IMG/VR virus record: IMGVR_UViG_3300030118_004474
Span: 24,182-88,181 of that record
DNA length: 64,000 nt
Reading direction: 5' to 3' (one strand)
DNA from: a virus
The notes under the pieces are model-generated. The model saw only the letters and a program-made list of their open reading frames with translations. It was not told the DNA's origin and searched no databases. Positions 38,972 through 48,475 of the stretch are shown here, one piece after another (within the stretch, counting starts at the first letter, position 1; the number at the start of each line of letters is the position of its first letter). A program made the translations under genes and the position numbers.

Positions 38972-41056
38972 ATGACAGTTGATTTTTTTTCAATCGCTAA
39001 GAATAAAGTTTCCTTGACTAATAAAATAAGGGCTACATATTTATCTGCCTTGGAGAATCCCAAGGCTTATGATTACGAATGGGAACAACTTGTAGTTGAA
39101 TTAAGAAATCTTTTAAAAGACCCAACATATCAAGAGATGTTTCCTAATTTAGAGACAGAAATTTTATATTCTGATAAAACCCTTGATGTTAAAGAGAAGA
39201 GAGCGAGACAAGTATATGAATCTTGTATGAATAAACCTATGCTTGTAAAAGAAGACGAGGAAATGAAATCTTTTATTGAACCTAATAAACCAATGTATAG
39301 GATTTTTTCAATTGATGATATGAGAGAAATTAAGGGACTTACTGGTGAATATATTATTCAAGAAAAGTATGATGGGTTGCGTGTTCAAGTTCACAAGAAG
39401 GGTGATAAAATAACCATATATTCCTTTAGTGGAAGAGACATTACATCCAAGTTTCCCAAGTGCGTTAAATATTTAAAGGAAAAAGATACCAATAATTTTA
39501 TACTTGATGGCGAAGCAGTTCTTTATAAAGACAACGAACCTTTAGTAAGGGCCGATACATTAGCCCATATAAATAAAAAGGTTGATTCAGAAGAGGATAT
39601 TAAAATACATGTCTTTGATATTATGCACTACAAAGACAGTTCCGTTGCTATGGAAAAATTTGAAGATAGAATAAAAATTCTAATTGGAGAATTTAGTGGC
39701 CTTACAAATGAAGTAGTTCTTTTTCCCACGAAACAAAATACCCGTGAGGCAGACTCATATGATGAAATAGAAGAATATGCTATGGAAATTATGAAAAACC
39801 CAACCTCCGAAGGAGTCGTAATTAAAGACGCTAAATCTTCCTATGTTATAGGTAAAAAGAAAAATCCTAAGTGGATTAAGTGGAAAAAGGTCATTGACTT
39901 AGATGTATTGGTATTGGGTAAAAGAAAAAATAAAAATGGGACCTTTACATATATGGTCGGCGTTGGCCCAGTTGAAGAAGAAACGCCCAAGGCAAGAGAA
40001 TATGAGGGTAATTTTTATGCTGATGTCGGTAAGACTACCAATACAAAAGTAAATGTGGAAGAGGGTAAAATTATCCGTGTTAAGGTAGATGAAGTTATGG
40101 GTAATTCTAAAAAGGGGTTCAGTTTATACAATGCCCAATTTCACGAAATACCCGAAGTTTCTGAATCAGATAAGTTGATTACATTAGAGTTCTTAACAAA
40201 GAACGGAAGAAAAAGTTTAGCCGACTACAAAGTAGAAGCCCTTAAAAAATCATACGTTATTACAGACGGCGTTCATGGTATTGCTAAAATGAATTTAGAA
40301 TTAAATATGGATGGTTTGGTTTTTCACGGTTTTAAGGAAAAAAATCTTATGTCAAAAAATGCCTATCCCAATATGGATGTTTGGAAAAAAGAAATCAAAA
40401 GGGCCTACGGAAAAGATAGTGGTAGGTTCATGGCTTTTGTTCAAAATATTTTAATTGACGAAGGGACTAAATCGTTAGAGGAATTATTTAGGCGAGGTAT
40501 GGACCATGATGCAAATATGATGAATCGTTTATTTGGTGATAAGGAAGGAAAGAAAAAAATGAAACAGCGTCTAATGGAGGCTGGCGATGCCTACGGTATT
40601 AAAGGCAAAGACCGTTTCTTCTACGACGATTTAACTCTTAATAAAATGGAGGAAAATAAAGCCGAGTTTTTAATGTGGCTTGGTAAAGATGAAAAAATAT
40701 ACTTCACTATTAAACATGAAGATTTTGAAAATAACTGGGCTATTGACATTCGTTCCAAGGAAAACATATACGACTTCTTAGGAGAGGCTGGTAAATACCC
40801 TGTTAGTTTGGTATCTTCTATTAATGATGATATGCTAATTGATAAAGGAAGTGCGCTATTGGGAGCACAAAGACATGGTTATCATGAATATATTCTAAGT
40901 GGGGATGATGTGCAATCTAAATTACACATAAGATATTTACCTGTTGGGGATGAAAAAATGTGGTTGGCCTTTACAGGTTATGAGACAAAACCTACTCCTG
41001 AAAGTTCAGATGAAGGTTTAAATGATGCTAGGGCTGATAAATTTATCAAAATGTAA
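38972..41056 (+). CDS. ATP-dependent DNA ligase with extra C-terminal domain
   Basis: Seals nicks in DNA using ATP. The nucleotidyltransferase motifs are all present: EKYDG at 131-135 with Lys132 as the adenylation site, FSGRDIT, FILDGEAVLY at 176-185, EGVVIK at 280-285 and WIKWKK at 301-306, followed by an OB-fold-like region. The last 250 residues are not part of a standard ligase; HGYHEYILSG, then LHIRYLPVGDEKMWLAF faintly resembles the LigD phosphoesterase fold, which I do not claim. The start at 38972 has GGGGGAT upstream. It is oddly placed inside the head-assembly module. Confidence 0.9.
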   Translation: MTVDFFSIAKNKVSLTNKIRATYLSALENPKAYDYEWEQLVVELRNLLKDPTYQEMFPNLETEILYSDKTLDVKEKRARQVYESCMNKPMLVKEDEEMKSFIEPNKPMYRIFSIDDMREIKGLTGEYIIQEKYDGLRVQVHKKGDKITIYSFSGRDITSKFPKCVKYLKEKDTNNFILDGEAVLYKDNEPLVRADTLAHINKKVDSEEDIKIHVFDIMHYKDSSVAMEKFEDRIKILIGEFSGLTNEVVLFPTKQNTREADSYDEIEEYAMEIMKNPTSEGVVIKDAKSSYVIGKKKNPKWIKWKKVIDLDVLVLGKRKNKNGTFTYMVGVGPVEEETPKAREYEGNFYADVGKTTNTKVNVEEGKIIRVKVDEVMGNSKKGFSLYNAQFHEIPEVSESDKLITLEFLTKNGRKSLADYKVEALKKSYVITDGVHGIAKMNLELNMDGLVFHGFKEKNLMSKNAYPNMDVWKKEIKRAYGKDSGRFMAFVQNILIDEGTKSLEELFRRGMDHDANMMNRLFGDKEGKKKMKQRLMEAGDAYGIKGKDRFFYDDLTLNKMEENKAEFLMWLGKDEKIYFTIKHEDFENNWAIDIRSKENIYDFLGEAGKYPVSLVSSINDDMLIDKGSALLGAQRHGYHEYILSGDDVQSKLHIRYLPVGDEKMWLAFTGYETKPTPESSDEGLNDARADKFIKM

Positions 41057-41082
41057 TATTAACTTACAAAATCCAAGTAATA

Positions 41083-41090
41083 TTTATATA
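41083..41090 (+). promoter_or_regulatory. TATA box of the protease-capsid operon
   Basis: TTTATATA centred 26 bases before the protease ATG (41113), with no ribosome site in between. This predicts a leaderless message, common in archaea, that would supply scaffold and capsid protein. Confidence 0.65.
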
Positions 41091-41112
41091 GTCTACTAAC
41101 GTACTAATTACC

Positions 41113-42306
41113 ATGCAATTAGCAACACCTATGTTTGGTAATCTTCCTACTGATGGTGGGGAATTTGTCATTCTAAAGGAAAATAAGGATTGTGTTATTG
41201 CTGGCTACGCATCTGTTGATGTAGTGGATAAACAAAATGATAAAATTACTCTTAACGCAATTCGTGAAGCGGCAGATGGATTTATGAAAAACGACCGCTT
41301 CCGAAATGTTATGATTACTCATTCAAATGTTCAAGTGGGTGAGGTCTTAGACAATTATACAGATTCCAAAGGAAAAGTCCTAAAAACAGGCGTAGATGAG
41401 ACAGGTTTTTTTGTAGTGATAAAGTTAAGAAATGATATTGAGAAGGCAAAGGAAGTGGCGAGGGATATTCGTCGTGGAAAACTCCGTTCTTTCTCAATTG
41501 GAGGACAGGCAATTAACAAAGCCAATAAATATGACCCCGATGTTGGGAGTTATAAAGAAATTGACAAGTTAGAATTGCATGAAATCACCATTTGTGAAGA
41601 AGGGATTAATCCCGAAGCCAAATTTAATATAATTAAGGAGGATAAAAAAATGAGCGAAATTGAAAAGGCCTTGGCCGAATTTAATGATGTAATGGCTGAA
41701 CTGAAAAACACCGTGTTGTTGAAGGACGACGACGACGATGAAAAGATGGAAGGAGCCGCTTCCCACGATGACGAAAAAAAGGAATTGCGTGGCGGAAGTA
41801 AAGAAGAAATGATGGAAAGAGCCATGTATGATGAAGACTCATCGGATGAAATGATGATGGAAGAAGCAGAAATGGCTGACTATGACAAAGAATACATGAA
41901 AGAGGAAGAAGACAAAGAAGCCCTTGAATACATGGAGCGAAAGGGTGTTGATACTTTGGACCTTTCTCCCTCTAACATTGAAAAAGCATATGAACATTTC
42001 CGTGCAGAAAAAGAGGAGGAGAGAGCATACGATTTGATTAAAAATGAGTTTGAGGCTCGCTATGCAAAGGAACTTGAATTGGAGAAGGCTGAAATTGCTA
42101 AGTCCAAGTTCAATCCACAAAACGAACTTTCTCAACTTCGTGAAGAACTTTCTTCCTTGAAGAAGAGTTTGGAAAATAATGAAATTGCTAAGGCACAAAC
42201 GGTTGAGGAAACGACCCGTCAACTTAGCGAAGATTTTTCTCGTGTAAATGAAATGTCGTGGGATGAAATTCACGACCTTTTCTCAAAGCACAAGGGGGGT
42301 ATCTAA
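41113..42306 (+). CDS. Prohead protease fused to scaffold domain
   Basis: The first 180 residues are a phage prohead serine protease: CVIAGYASVDVVDKQND, then MITHSNVQVGEV with the catalytic His and LRSFSIGGQAI with the catalytic Ser, as in XkdF-type maturation proteases. The remaining half is acidic, coiled-coil and scaffold-like (KDDDDDEKMEG, then ELEKAEIAKSKFN). Such fusions assemble the procapsid and then cleave the scaffold and cargo. Directly upstream of the capsid gene, with its own promoter. Confidence 0.88.
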   Translation: MQLATPMFGNLPTDGGEFVILKENKDCVIAGYASVDVVDKQNDKITLNAIREAADGFMKNDRFRNVMITHSNVQVGEVLDNYTDSKGKVLKTGVDETGFFVVIKLRNDIEKAKEVARDIRRGKLRSFSIGGQAINKANKYDPDVGSYKEIDKLELHEITICEEGINPEAKFNIIKEDKKMSEIEKALAEFNDVMAELKNTVLLKDDDDDEKMEGAASHDDEKKELRGGSKEEMMERAMYDEDSSDEMMMEEAEMADYDKEYMKEEEDKEALEYMERKGVDTLDLSPSNIEKAYEHFRAEKEEERAYDLIKNEFEARYAKELELEKAEIAKSKFNPQNELSQLREELSSLKKSLENNEIAKAQTVEETTRQLSEDFSRVNEMSWDEIHDLFSKHKGGI

Positions 42307-42307
42307 A

Positions 42308-43534
42308 ATGAGTGGGTATTTTAAGACAATTGGAGACTTGGAGCGAGCAACCTATGGATTTGGTAGCGATAACCTAATGAAAGCAACTGGTATTACTACG
42401 GGCATTCACAATGTTCACAGTCTTGCTACACAAGCAGGAACTCTTGATACGAGCCTTCACAACTTAATTTATGGTCAGAAGGTTTGGTCAATGATTAACC
42501 GTGAAATCAACGCCTTGTCAATTCTTCCTAAGAAACCTTGGAAGTCAAGTGGATGGCGAATTCTGAAAGAGCGAGCCTTGGGCGGTGCAGAAGACACCTT
42601 TACTGTAACTGATTCTGATAGCCTCGGTGGAACTGCTGAAAATGAAGCACTTTCCAACATTACGAACATCAGGCCTCTTTATGAGAACTTGCATGTTTCA
42701 CCAAAGACTATTGCACACACGTTTGAAATTTCTGAAATTGCTCAAATGTTGGCTGGTCTTGACGATGGTTTGGGAGACTTGATTGCTACCTACCGTGAAG
42801 AAGTTGGTGTGTCTCACGCAGAAGCCATGAACAAAATGATTCTGCACGACCTTACAAATACGGCTGGTGTTGGTCTTGCCGCAACCTCTCTTACAGGAGA
42901 AAACAATATGTTGGAATCTCTCTTCCGAATTGTTTCTAACTTTGCTGAAACCGATGCTCTTAGCGGCTACGGAAGCGGTGAAGATAAGAATAAGATTTAC
43001 GGTGTTTCTCGCCATGCTACTGATGCGGCTTACCTTGAGTCCTTTGTTGACTCCAATGGGGGAACCGAGCGAAATCTTACCGTGAATATTCTTAATACGA
43101 CCCTTCGTAATTTGATGGCCCGTGGTGGAGAACCCAAGGTTATTTTGACTGGATATGATACCATTCAAACCCTTGGTGAACTGCTTCAAGCACAAGAGCG
43201 TTTCATGGGAAGAACGGAAATTACGCCAACCCATAACGGAATTAGAGGTGTTGATGGTAGAGAAGTCGGTTTCCGAGTTGCTACCTATCACGACATCCCA
43301 ATTATCCCTGTTAAGGATATGCCAAACGGCGGTGCTGGAATTTCGGATATTCTTATCCTTGATACCGACCACATTTTCCTTTGCACTTTGAAGCCTACGG
43401 AATACTTTGAAGGTGGCATTGGCACGGATGTTTTCGGACACGGAAAGTTGGGCCACCGAGGGCTTTACAGAACTGTTGCAGAAGTGGTTTGTTCCTACTT
43501 CCGGGGACAAGGTAAAATCCTTGACCTTCAATGA
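42308..43534 (+). CDS. Major capsid protein
   Basis: 408 residues starting MSGYFKTIGDLERATYG after GGGGGG; this start is preferred over a longer upstream extension. It follows the protease-scaffold gene, as HK97-type capsid proteins do, and its codons (CGT, CGA, CTT, AAC) differ from the surrounding AGA/TTA-rich genes, as expected for a very abundant protein. The sequence has the N-terminal helix, long spine helix and beta-rich ends of the fold, but I infer identity mainly from context. Confidence 0.85.
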   Translation: MSGYFKTIGDLERATYGFGSDNLMKATGITTGIHNVHSLATQAGTLDTSLHNLIYGQKVWSMINREINALSILPKKPWKSSGWRILKERALGGAEDTFTVTDSDSLGGTAENEALSNITNIRPLYENLHVSPKTIAHTFEISEIAQMLAGLDDGLGDLIATYREEVGVSHAEAMNKMILHDLTNTAGVGLAATSLTGENNMLESLFRIVSNFAETDALSGYGSGEDKNKIYGVSRHATDAAYLESFVDSNGGTERNLTVNILNTTLRNLMARGGEPKVILTGYDTIQTLGELLQAQERFMGRTEITPTHNGIRGVDGREVGFRVATYHDIPIIPVKDMPNGGAGISDILILDTDHIFLCTLKPTEYFEGGIGTDVFGHGKLGHRGLYRTVAEVVCSYFRGQGKILDLQ

Positions 43535-43544
43535 GGTGTTTTAA

Positions 43545-43892
43545 ATGACACATACAATAACACTTATTGCAGACCACTTGGGTTTTACCGGCCCAAGAGT
43601 TATGGGACATGAATATGTAGTTGATGTTTGCGTAGATAGCACAAATTTACCATCGGGCGGAGTAGTTGTAACAGCGGCAGAATGTGGGTTGTCAACCGTT
43701 TCTTGTGTGGTGGTTACCGGGGCAGAAAATCCAAACCATTACGTGATTCAACCTGTTATTGTTGCAGAAACAGGGGCCTATGAATCAGCATCATCATTTA
43801 AATTGCATTATGCTGATGATTTGGGTAGTGCATCTACAACAAGTGATACTAATGTAGGTTCTGTAAGAGTTCGTGTTTGGGGCAAACTCTAA
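43545..43892 (+). CDS. Small beta-rich capsid-associated protein, 115 residues
   Basis: GAGGTGTTTTAA precedes the ATG. Almost all strands, with Val/Thr/Ser alternation (GGVVVTAAECGLSTVSCVVV). Position directly after the capsid gene suggests a decoration or cement protein. Confidence 0.6.
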   Translation: MTHTITLIADHLGFTGPRVMGHEYVVDVCVDSTNLPSGGVVVTAAECGLSTVSCVVVTGAENPNHYVIQPVIVAETGAYESASSFKLHYADDLGSASTTSDTNVGSVRVRVWGKL

Positions 43893-43902
43893 GGTGAAGT
43901 AA

Positions 43903-44229
43903 ATGCGAGTTAAAAATATTACGGGCGGAACTAAGGTAGTTCTTGGAAAACCATATATGGGTAATTACGAATATGAAGTTTCTGAGAACCTTCGTGATAT
44001 TTTCATTAGAAATGGATTTGAAATTTTGGGAGAAGAGGTGGCTGAAACTCCTCCGGAGGAAACCTTGCCTTCGGAAGAAGTTGATGAAGTCGCACCTTCC
44101 CCGGATTTCTCTTCTATGACTAAGAGAGAATTGCAGTCTTACTTGAAAGAAAAGGGTATTGCCTTTGAATTTAAAAATACGAAGGCCCAGTTGCTTTCTC
44201 TTTGCTTAAATGAAAGTGAAGAAGAGTAA
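43903..44229 (+). CDS. Head protein with C-terminal HeH/LEM-like domain, 108 residues
   Basis: A beta N-terminus (MRVKNITGGTKVVLGKPYM), an acidic Pro/Glu linker, then SSMTKRELQSYLKEKGI and NTKAQLLSLCL, the helix-extended-helix pattern of LEM/SAP/HeH-type domains, which bind DNA or protein. Such small fusions occur next to capsid genes in phages. Confidence 0.6.
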   Translation: MRVKNITGGTKVVLGKPYMGNYEYEVSENLRDIFIRNGFEILGEEVAETPPEETLPSEEVDEVAPSPDFSSMTKRELQSYLKEKGIAFEFKNTKAQLLSLCLNESEEE

Positions 44230-44231
44230 TC

Positions 44232-44240
44232 TTTATAATA
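44232..44240 (+). promoter_or_regulatory. TATA-like element before the 157-residue gene
   Basis: TTTATAATA, centred 39 bases before the ATG at 44275; initiation near 44262 would leave a short leader with GAGGG. Confidence 0.4.
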
Positions 44241-44274
44241 TCGTTCTGCTTGTCTTAAGATAAGAGGGAAAATT

Positions 44275-44748
44275 ATGCCTGTGAACTCAACAAAGATAAC
44301 TGCGAATACTCAACTTTCATCCATTGGTGGAACATTTGACGGATTTATATTCTTCAACGGTGCTTCTGCATCTGTTGTTTATGTATTTGACAACAATAAT
44401 GCTGACGTAGTGCTTCCGTTTGATTACAACAATGGAACTACAATGTCTAATGGTCCAACTGATGCTTTATCTGTTGGTATGTTGGTCTTTGGTTCAGGAA
44501 TTCCTGACGGGGCCACGGTTGCTTCAATTACAGACCCAACCACATTTGAATTAAGTGCTACTACAACAGGTGGTGCTAAAGTATCGCAAGCCCTTACATT
44601 TGTTTCCGTAGATAACCCGATTGGAAAATTTTCAACTGCGGCCAATACAAGCGACGATATTAGGGGATTAGGAATTATTTGTAGGAACGGAATTAAAATC
44701 GTTGCTAACAATTTTACAACACTAGAAGTTTTTGCCCTCACCAACTAG
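44275..44748 (+). CDS. Beta-rich virion surface protein, 157 residues
   Basis: Contains GSGIPDGATVASITDPTTF and ELSATTTGG, a repeat type frequent in phage tail and capsid decoration proteins. It has no charged helix or membrane part. Probably a decoration or fibre-like protein on the particle. Confidence 0.6.
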   Translation: MPVNSTKITANTQLSSIGGTFDGFIFFNGASASVVYVFDNNNADVVLPFDYNNGTTMSNGPTDALSVGMLVFGSGIPDGATVASITDPTTFELSATTTGGAKVSQALTFVSVDNPIGKFSTAANTSDDIRGLGIICRNGIKIVANNFTTLEVFALTN

Positions 44749-44759
44749 GGGGTTAAAAC

Positions 44760-47126
44760 ATGACTAGAGTTCCAAATATTAGAGGCTACGAGGGTTTTGC
44801 CGAAGGTGTTAATTGGACACCGAAGTTATCATTAGATACAATGGTTGATTTTATCAATGCCCTTCCCAATACACCCATTAGTAGGCAACTTGTGAATTGG
44901 CTTGGTAAAGACCATGATGGTTTTAGCGGGTATTCAGATGACGTTTTTGATGAAATCAATAGGGAGGCTTTTAAACGCCTATTAGAACTGGGTATAGAAT
45001 CTACTAAATTTAAACCAGTGTATGAAAGAATAGTAGGTGATGAAGATACTACCGATACTCAAATGGAATTATTATTTTCAGGTTTAACCCCTTCTACTAG
45101 TTTTACACTAGACGACCTAATAAACGGTCAAGCCGCAGACTACGCTTTAGAATATGAACCTACTGATGAAAATAAAAAACTAATCGGTATTTTTGTTGGT
45201 GAGGCTTTATTTAAAGAGGGTAAATCAGCAGACGAACTTAAAACAGATTTTAAAGAAAAAGTTATATCTACCGCTTCTAAAAGAGGTATTGGTATGGCAG
45301 ATGCCGACGCAGAGGAAGAATTTTCTAAGGCATTTAGTGATTTTAAATTAATTGAGGGTATGCAAGCAGTTTTTCAAGGATTAATGAAAAATATAAAAAG
45401 AGAATTTGTAGGGGCTGAAAATAATAGAGGTTCATATATTGCTATGGGCAAAGAAGGTTCTAAACCCCTATCTGATTTTTTAGTAGAGATGCTACCCCAA
45501 AACGTGGGAAACCAAAGATTAGGTGTGTTAATGATTCCTGAATACAGGGATGCACAATACAAATCAATGGGACAAGAAGAATACTTAGAAACCATACTTG
45601 ATATGTCCACGGCAAAATTAGTAAATTTAGTCAACAGAAGTTTAAAAAGATTGGCGGCAGAAAAATTAAATCCTTTTGGTTTAGATGATTCTATTCTGAA
45701 TTTAATTTTACAAGATATAGATGCAGAAATAAACAATTCAATTATTTCTGATTCTGTCGTCCCAGCAAAAGAAGTATATGAGCCGGGTCAAGTTGGAGTA
45801 TTTAAAAGAGAACTAGACGACGAGGTAGTTGTAGGATGGTTTATTCAAAACCAAGCAAAGGAACTAAATGCCTTTACCAATTGGTTAGCAAGTGGAGCGT
45901 TATCGGCATATACTTATAATAACCAAGACTGGAACCCACTAGAGATTTCTAACATAAGAGGAAGAAAAACCAATTATGATAGAAAAAATACATTTAGGAA
46001 TAAAACTTTATTTGCAGATACTCGTAGAGATAAGGGTTCCCAAAACATTCTTGAAAGAGTAGATGATATATTAATGGACTACGAGGAGTTTGAACCTAAT
46101 AAAATAAGAAACTCGTTTGATAATGATGGGCTTTTAGACGGTGTAATTGATTTCTTTAATAAAGTTGATGACGAGTTAAAATCAAAGGAAAGTATGTATG
46201 AAGTCTCGGATGAAGAAAGACTTTTTGAAGACGTTTCTACAATTAGAGAAGACAGATTTATAGAAACTATTTTAAAAGGAGAAACCGAAGAGTTTTTAGA
46301 ATTAATGAATACTGCTATTTTTAACCTAGAAAAAATACGACCCCCCTTAGAAGAGGCGGAAACTGAAATTTTTGATGATAAGGAAAAAGATGTTTTGAGA
46401 ACAGAAGACGATTCTTTGCGCCTACCAATGGACATTTTTGAAGAGGCACAAGGATTTATCACCGACCTTAAACAACTAAGAAGAGAAGTGAATAGAGTGC
46501 CTACTGAAAATATAGGGCAATATGAAAATACAGTTATAAGAATATTAAATGAGCAGGGAAATACCGAAGCCGCTAATGAAATTAGACAAACGGGCTTAGA
46601 AAACATGACGGCAGATAGATACTCGGAAATTTCCGGTCAACTAGATAGAGGTAAAAGTTCCCTTTCCTTTACAAAAACTCTACTAAAGGAATATTTTGGT
46701 GAGAATTTTGAAGACATACAAGCGTATAGTAAAACTGATGCTGGTAAAATAAAAATAGCAAAATTGTTATTACACCCTATCTTATACGGGGATGTGGCAG
46801 TATCAGATTTCGGAACGACGCAAGAAAAAAATATTGCTACAACTTTAGCATACGCTGGCGCACTTTCAATAACTTTAGAATTTACATCTAACGGTTTAGA
46901 AGGAGAATTTATTTTTAAACCAAATTTTGAAATTAAACCTGAAATGGGAACATTTTCATATGATTTTAGCGTTGGTAGAGGCCTTACAAGAGAAGGAGAA
47001 AGATTTACTACTCCTACGGGAGACAAAGTTCAATCTTTTGATACTATATTTAATAAGAATAAAAACCGCTACATGAACGAAATATTAAAAAAGTTAGTTA
47101 AACTTCAATTAGTTATACGGGGGTAA
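44760..47126 (+). CDS. Unknown 788-residue protein of the head module
   Basis: Begins MTRVPNIRGYEGFAEG after GGGGG. Long acidic helical regions with Asp/Glu-rich stretches; no motif recognised. AGA/TTA-rich codons. Lies between capsid-associated genes and the connector gene, so it is probably a virion protein. Confidence 0.72.
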   Translation: MTRVPNIRGYEGFAEGVNWTPKLSLDTMVDFINALPNTPISRQLVNWLGKDHDGFSGYSDDVFDEINREAFKRLLELGIESTKFKPVYERIVGDEDTTDTQMELLFSGLTPSTSFTLDDLINGQAADYALEYEPTDENKKLIGIFVGEALFKEGKSADELKTDFKEKVISTASKRGIGMADADAEEEFSKAFSDFKLIEGMQAVFQGLMKNIKREFVGAENNRGSYIAMGKEGSKPLSDFLVEMLPQNVGNQRLGVLMIPEYRDAQYKSMGQEEYLETILDMSTAKLVNLVNRSLKRLAAEKLNPFGLDDSILNLILQDIDAEINNSIISDSVVPAKEVYEPGQVGVFKRELDDEVVVGWFIQNQAKELNAFTNWLASGALSAYTYNNQDWNPLEISNIRGRKTNYDRKNTFRNKTLFADTRRDKGSQNILERVDDILMDYEEFEPNKIRNSFDNDGLLDGVIDFFNKVDDELKSKESMYEVSDEERLFEDVSTIREDRFIETILKGETEEFLELMNTAIFNLEKIRPPLEEAETEIFDDKEKDVLRTEDDSLRLPMDIFEEAQGFITDLKQLRREVNRVPTENIGQYENTVIRILNEQGNTEAANEIRQTGLENMTADRYSEISGQLDRGKSSLSFTKTLLKEYFGENFEDIQAYSKTDAGKIKIAKLLLHPILYGDVAVSDFGTTQEKNIATTLAYAGALSITLEFTSNGLEGEFIFKPNFEIKPEMGTFSYDFSVGRGLTREGERFTTPTGDKVQSFDTIFNKNKNRYMNEILKKLVKLQLVIRG

Positions 47127-47130
47127 TTAT

Positions 47131-48225
47131 ATGGTTAAGGTAATTGTTCAATCTGACCCAACACTAAACGTTGTTAATTATCCTGCTGGAAAAGGTGCTT
47201 ATACTAACGCTGTTAAGATAGCGGCACTTTTAGGTATTGCTGATTTTGTTTCTATTGACGCTACGGGTGCTACCTCTCCTACATTAGAAGAAGTTGGGGA
47301 TTTGATTCGTAGGGCAGAAGACTTCATAGATGAATTTACTAATGAGTCTTGGAGAGAAAATCTTGCTGAAAATGAATTTCATGACTTTGATTTCTATGAT
47401 AAGTATGTTTATTTCTATGAAGACTATGCGGGAAAGGTTAGAACTGAACATGAAAATGTTAGAAAAATAATTAGAATTGCATTTTGGGATGGAAGCACAT
47501 ATAGGGATGTAGCGTCGGCTGTTTCTGTTATTGAAATTACCGACCACACAAATATTACAAGTATTACATTAAATGCTGGTTCTCTACATTGGGACTTATT
47601 TGCCTCTACTAATGCTCACGACGATAAGTTCAATAAAGCGTTTGGTAAAAGGACTACTGCACATGAATTAGCATATTTAATTAACGAACAACCCCCTACT
47701 CTTACAGCATCATTTACGGGTGCTTCTGCCAATAAGTCGTTAAAAGATTCTTCGGCAACACATAACATATCAGACTTTTTTTATGCAAATGTAGAAGAAG
47801 ATGAGACTATTACCGTTGTTTCGCTTTTACCCGGAAGCGACGGTTCATCTTGCACCGTTTCTACTTCGGGTAGTGGTATTACCGCATCTTCATTTACTGA
47901 TAAGGAACAATATGATAGAAATGAAACTTGGTGGGATATTAGAGATTCCGGAGATATTTTCTTCCGTAGTGATTATCCCTTACATAGAAAACACTCTGTA
48001 AAACTTACTTACACCTATGGGAATCATAGAGTTCCAGCAATTATTGAAGAGGCGGCTACAAAACTCGTGGCTTGTGAATTGTTGGCTAGTGATGATTCAT
48101 ATGTTCTTGTAGGAGATGACTCCACAGGAATTGATGTTAAGTCTAAGTATGATTCTTATAAACAGGATATTGACAGGATTTTGAGAATGAAGAAGCGAAT
48201 TAATTACTATTTAGATAACGATTGA
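47131..48225 (+). CDS. Head-tail connector-like protein
   Basis: N-terminal helices around residues 50-75 (TLEEVGDLIRRAEDFIDEFT) and, near the end, HRVPAIIEEAATKLVACELL, the arrangement of phage adaptor proteins that sit below the portal. A beta-rich insert of about 150 residues lies between them. Assignment rests on these segments and on location between head and tail genes. Confidence 0.68.
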   Translation: MVKVIVQSDPTLNVVNYPAGKGAYTNAVKIAALLGIADFVSIDATGATSPTLEEVGDLIRRAEDFIDEFTNESWRENLAENEFHDFDFYDKYVYFYEDYAGKVRTEHENVRKIIRIAFWDGSTYRDVASAVSVIEITDHTNITSITLNAGSLHWDLFASTNAHDDKFNKAFGKRTTAHELAYLINEQPPTLTASFTGASANKSLKDSSATHNISDFFYANVEEDETITVVSLLPGSDGSSCTVSTSGSGITASSFTDKEQYDRNETWWDIRDSGDIFFRSDYPLHRKHSVKLTYTYGNHRVPAIIEEAATKLVACELLASDDSYVLVGDDSTGIDVKSKYDSYKQDIDRILRMKKRINYYLDND

Positions 48226-48234
48226 GGGAATATT

Positions 48235-48471
48235 ATGGACATTTGGTGGGATATTATTCAAAAGAAAAGTAAGGCTCGTCGTAAGAAGGGTTCTAAAAGG
48301 GCTAAGAAAAAGACAAGGCGTAAGGGTAAATCTACCGGAAAGAAAGACGCTTGTTATTATAAGGTTCGCTCCCGATATAAAAAATGGCCTTCTGCATATG
48401 CTTCGGGCGCACTTGTTCGTTGTAGGAAGGTAGGGGCCGCTAATTGGGGCAATAAAACAAAAAAGAAGTGA
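48235..48471 (+). CDS. Basic protein with MDIWW..IIQK N-terminus, 78 residues
   Basis: Begins MDIWWDIIQKKSKARRKK. A Lys/Arg-rich stretch follows, then DACYYKVRSRYKKWPSAYAS and GALVRCRKVGAANWG, a small module common in marine virus proteins. Its net charge is strongly positive, so it could bind DNA. First of the second MxW cluster. Confidence 0.75.
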   Translation: MDIWWDIIQKKSKARRKKGSKRAKKKTRRKGKSTGKKDACYYKVRSRYKKWPSAYASGALVRCRKVGAANWGNKTKKK

Positions 48472-48475
48472 TAGC

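Noticed and set aside
42698-43531. A 277-codon leftward frame opposite the capsid gene.
   Set aside because: It is the antisense of a strongly biased gene, lacks a ribosome site and has no protein-like features.
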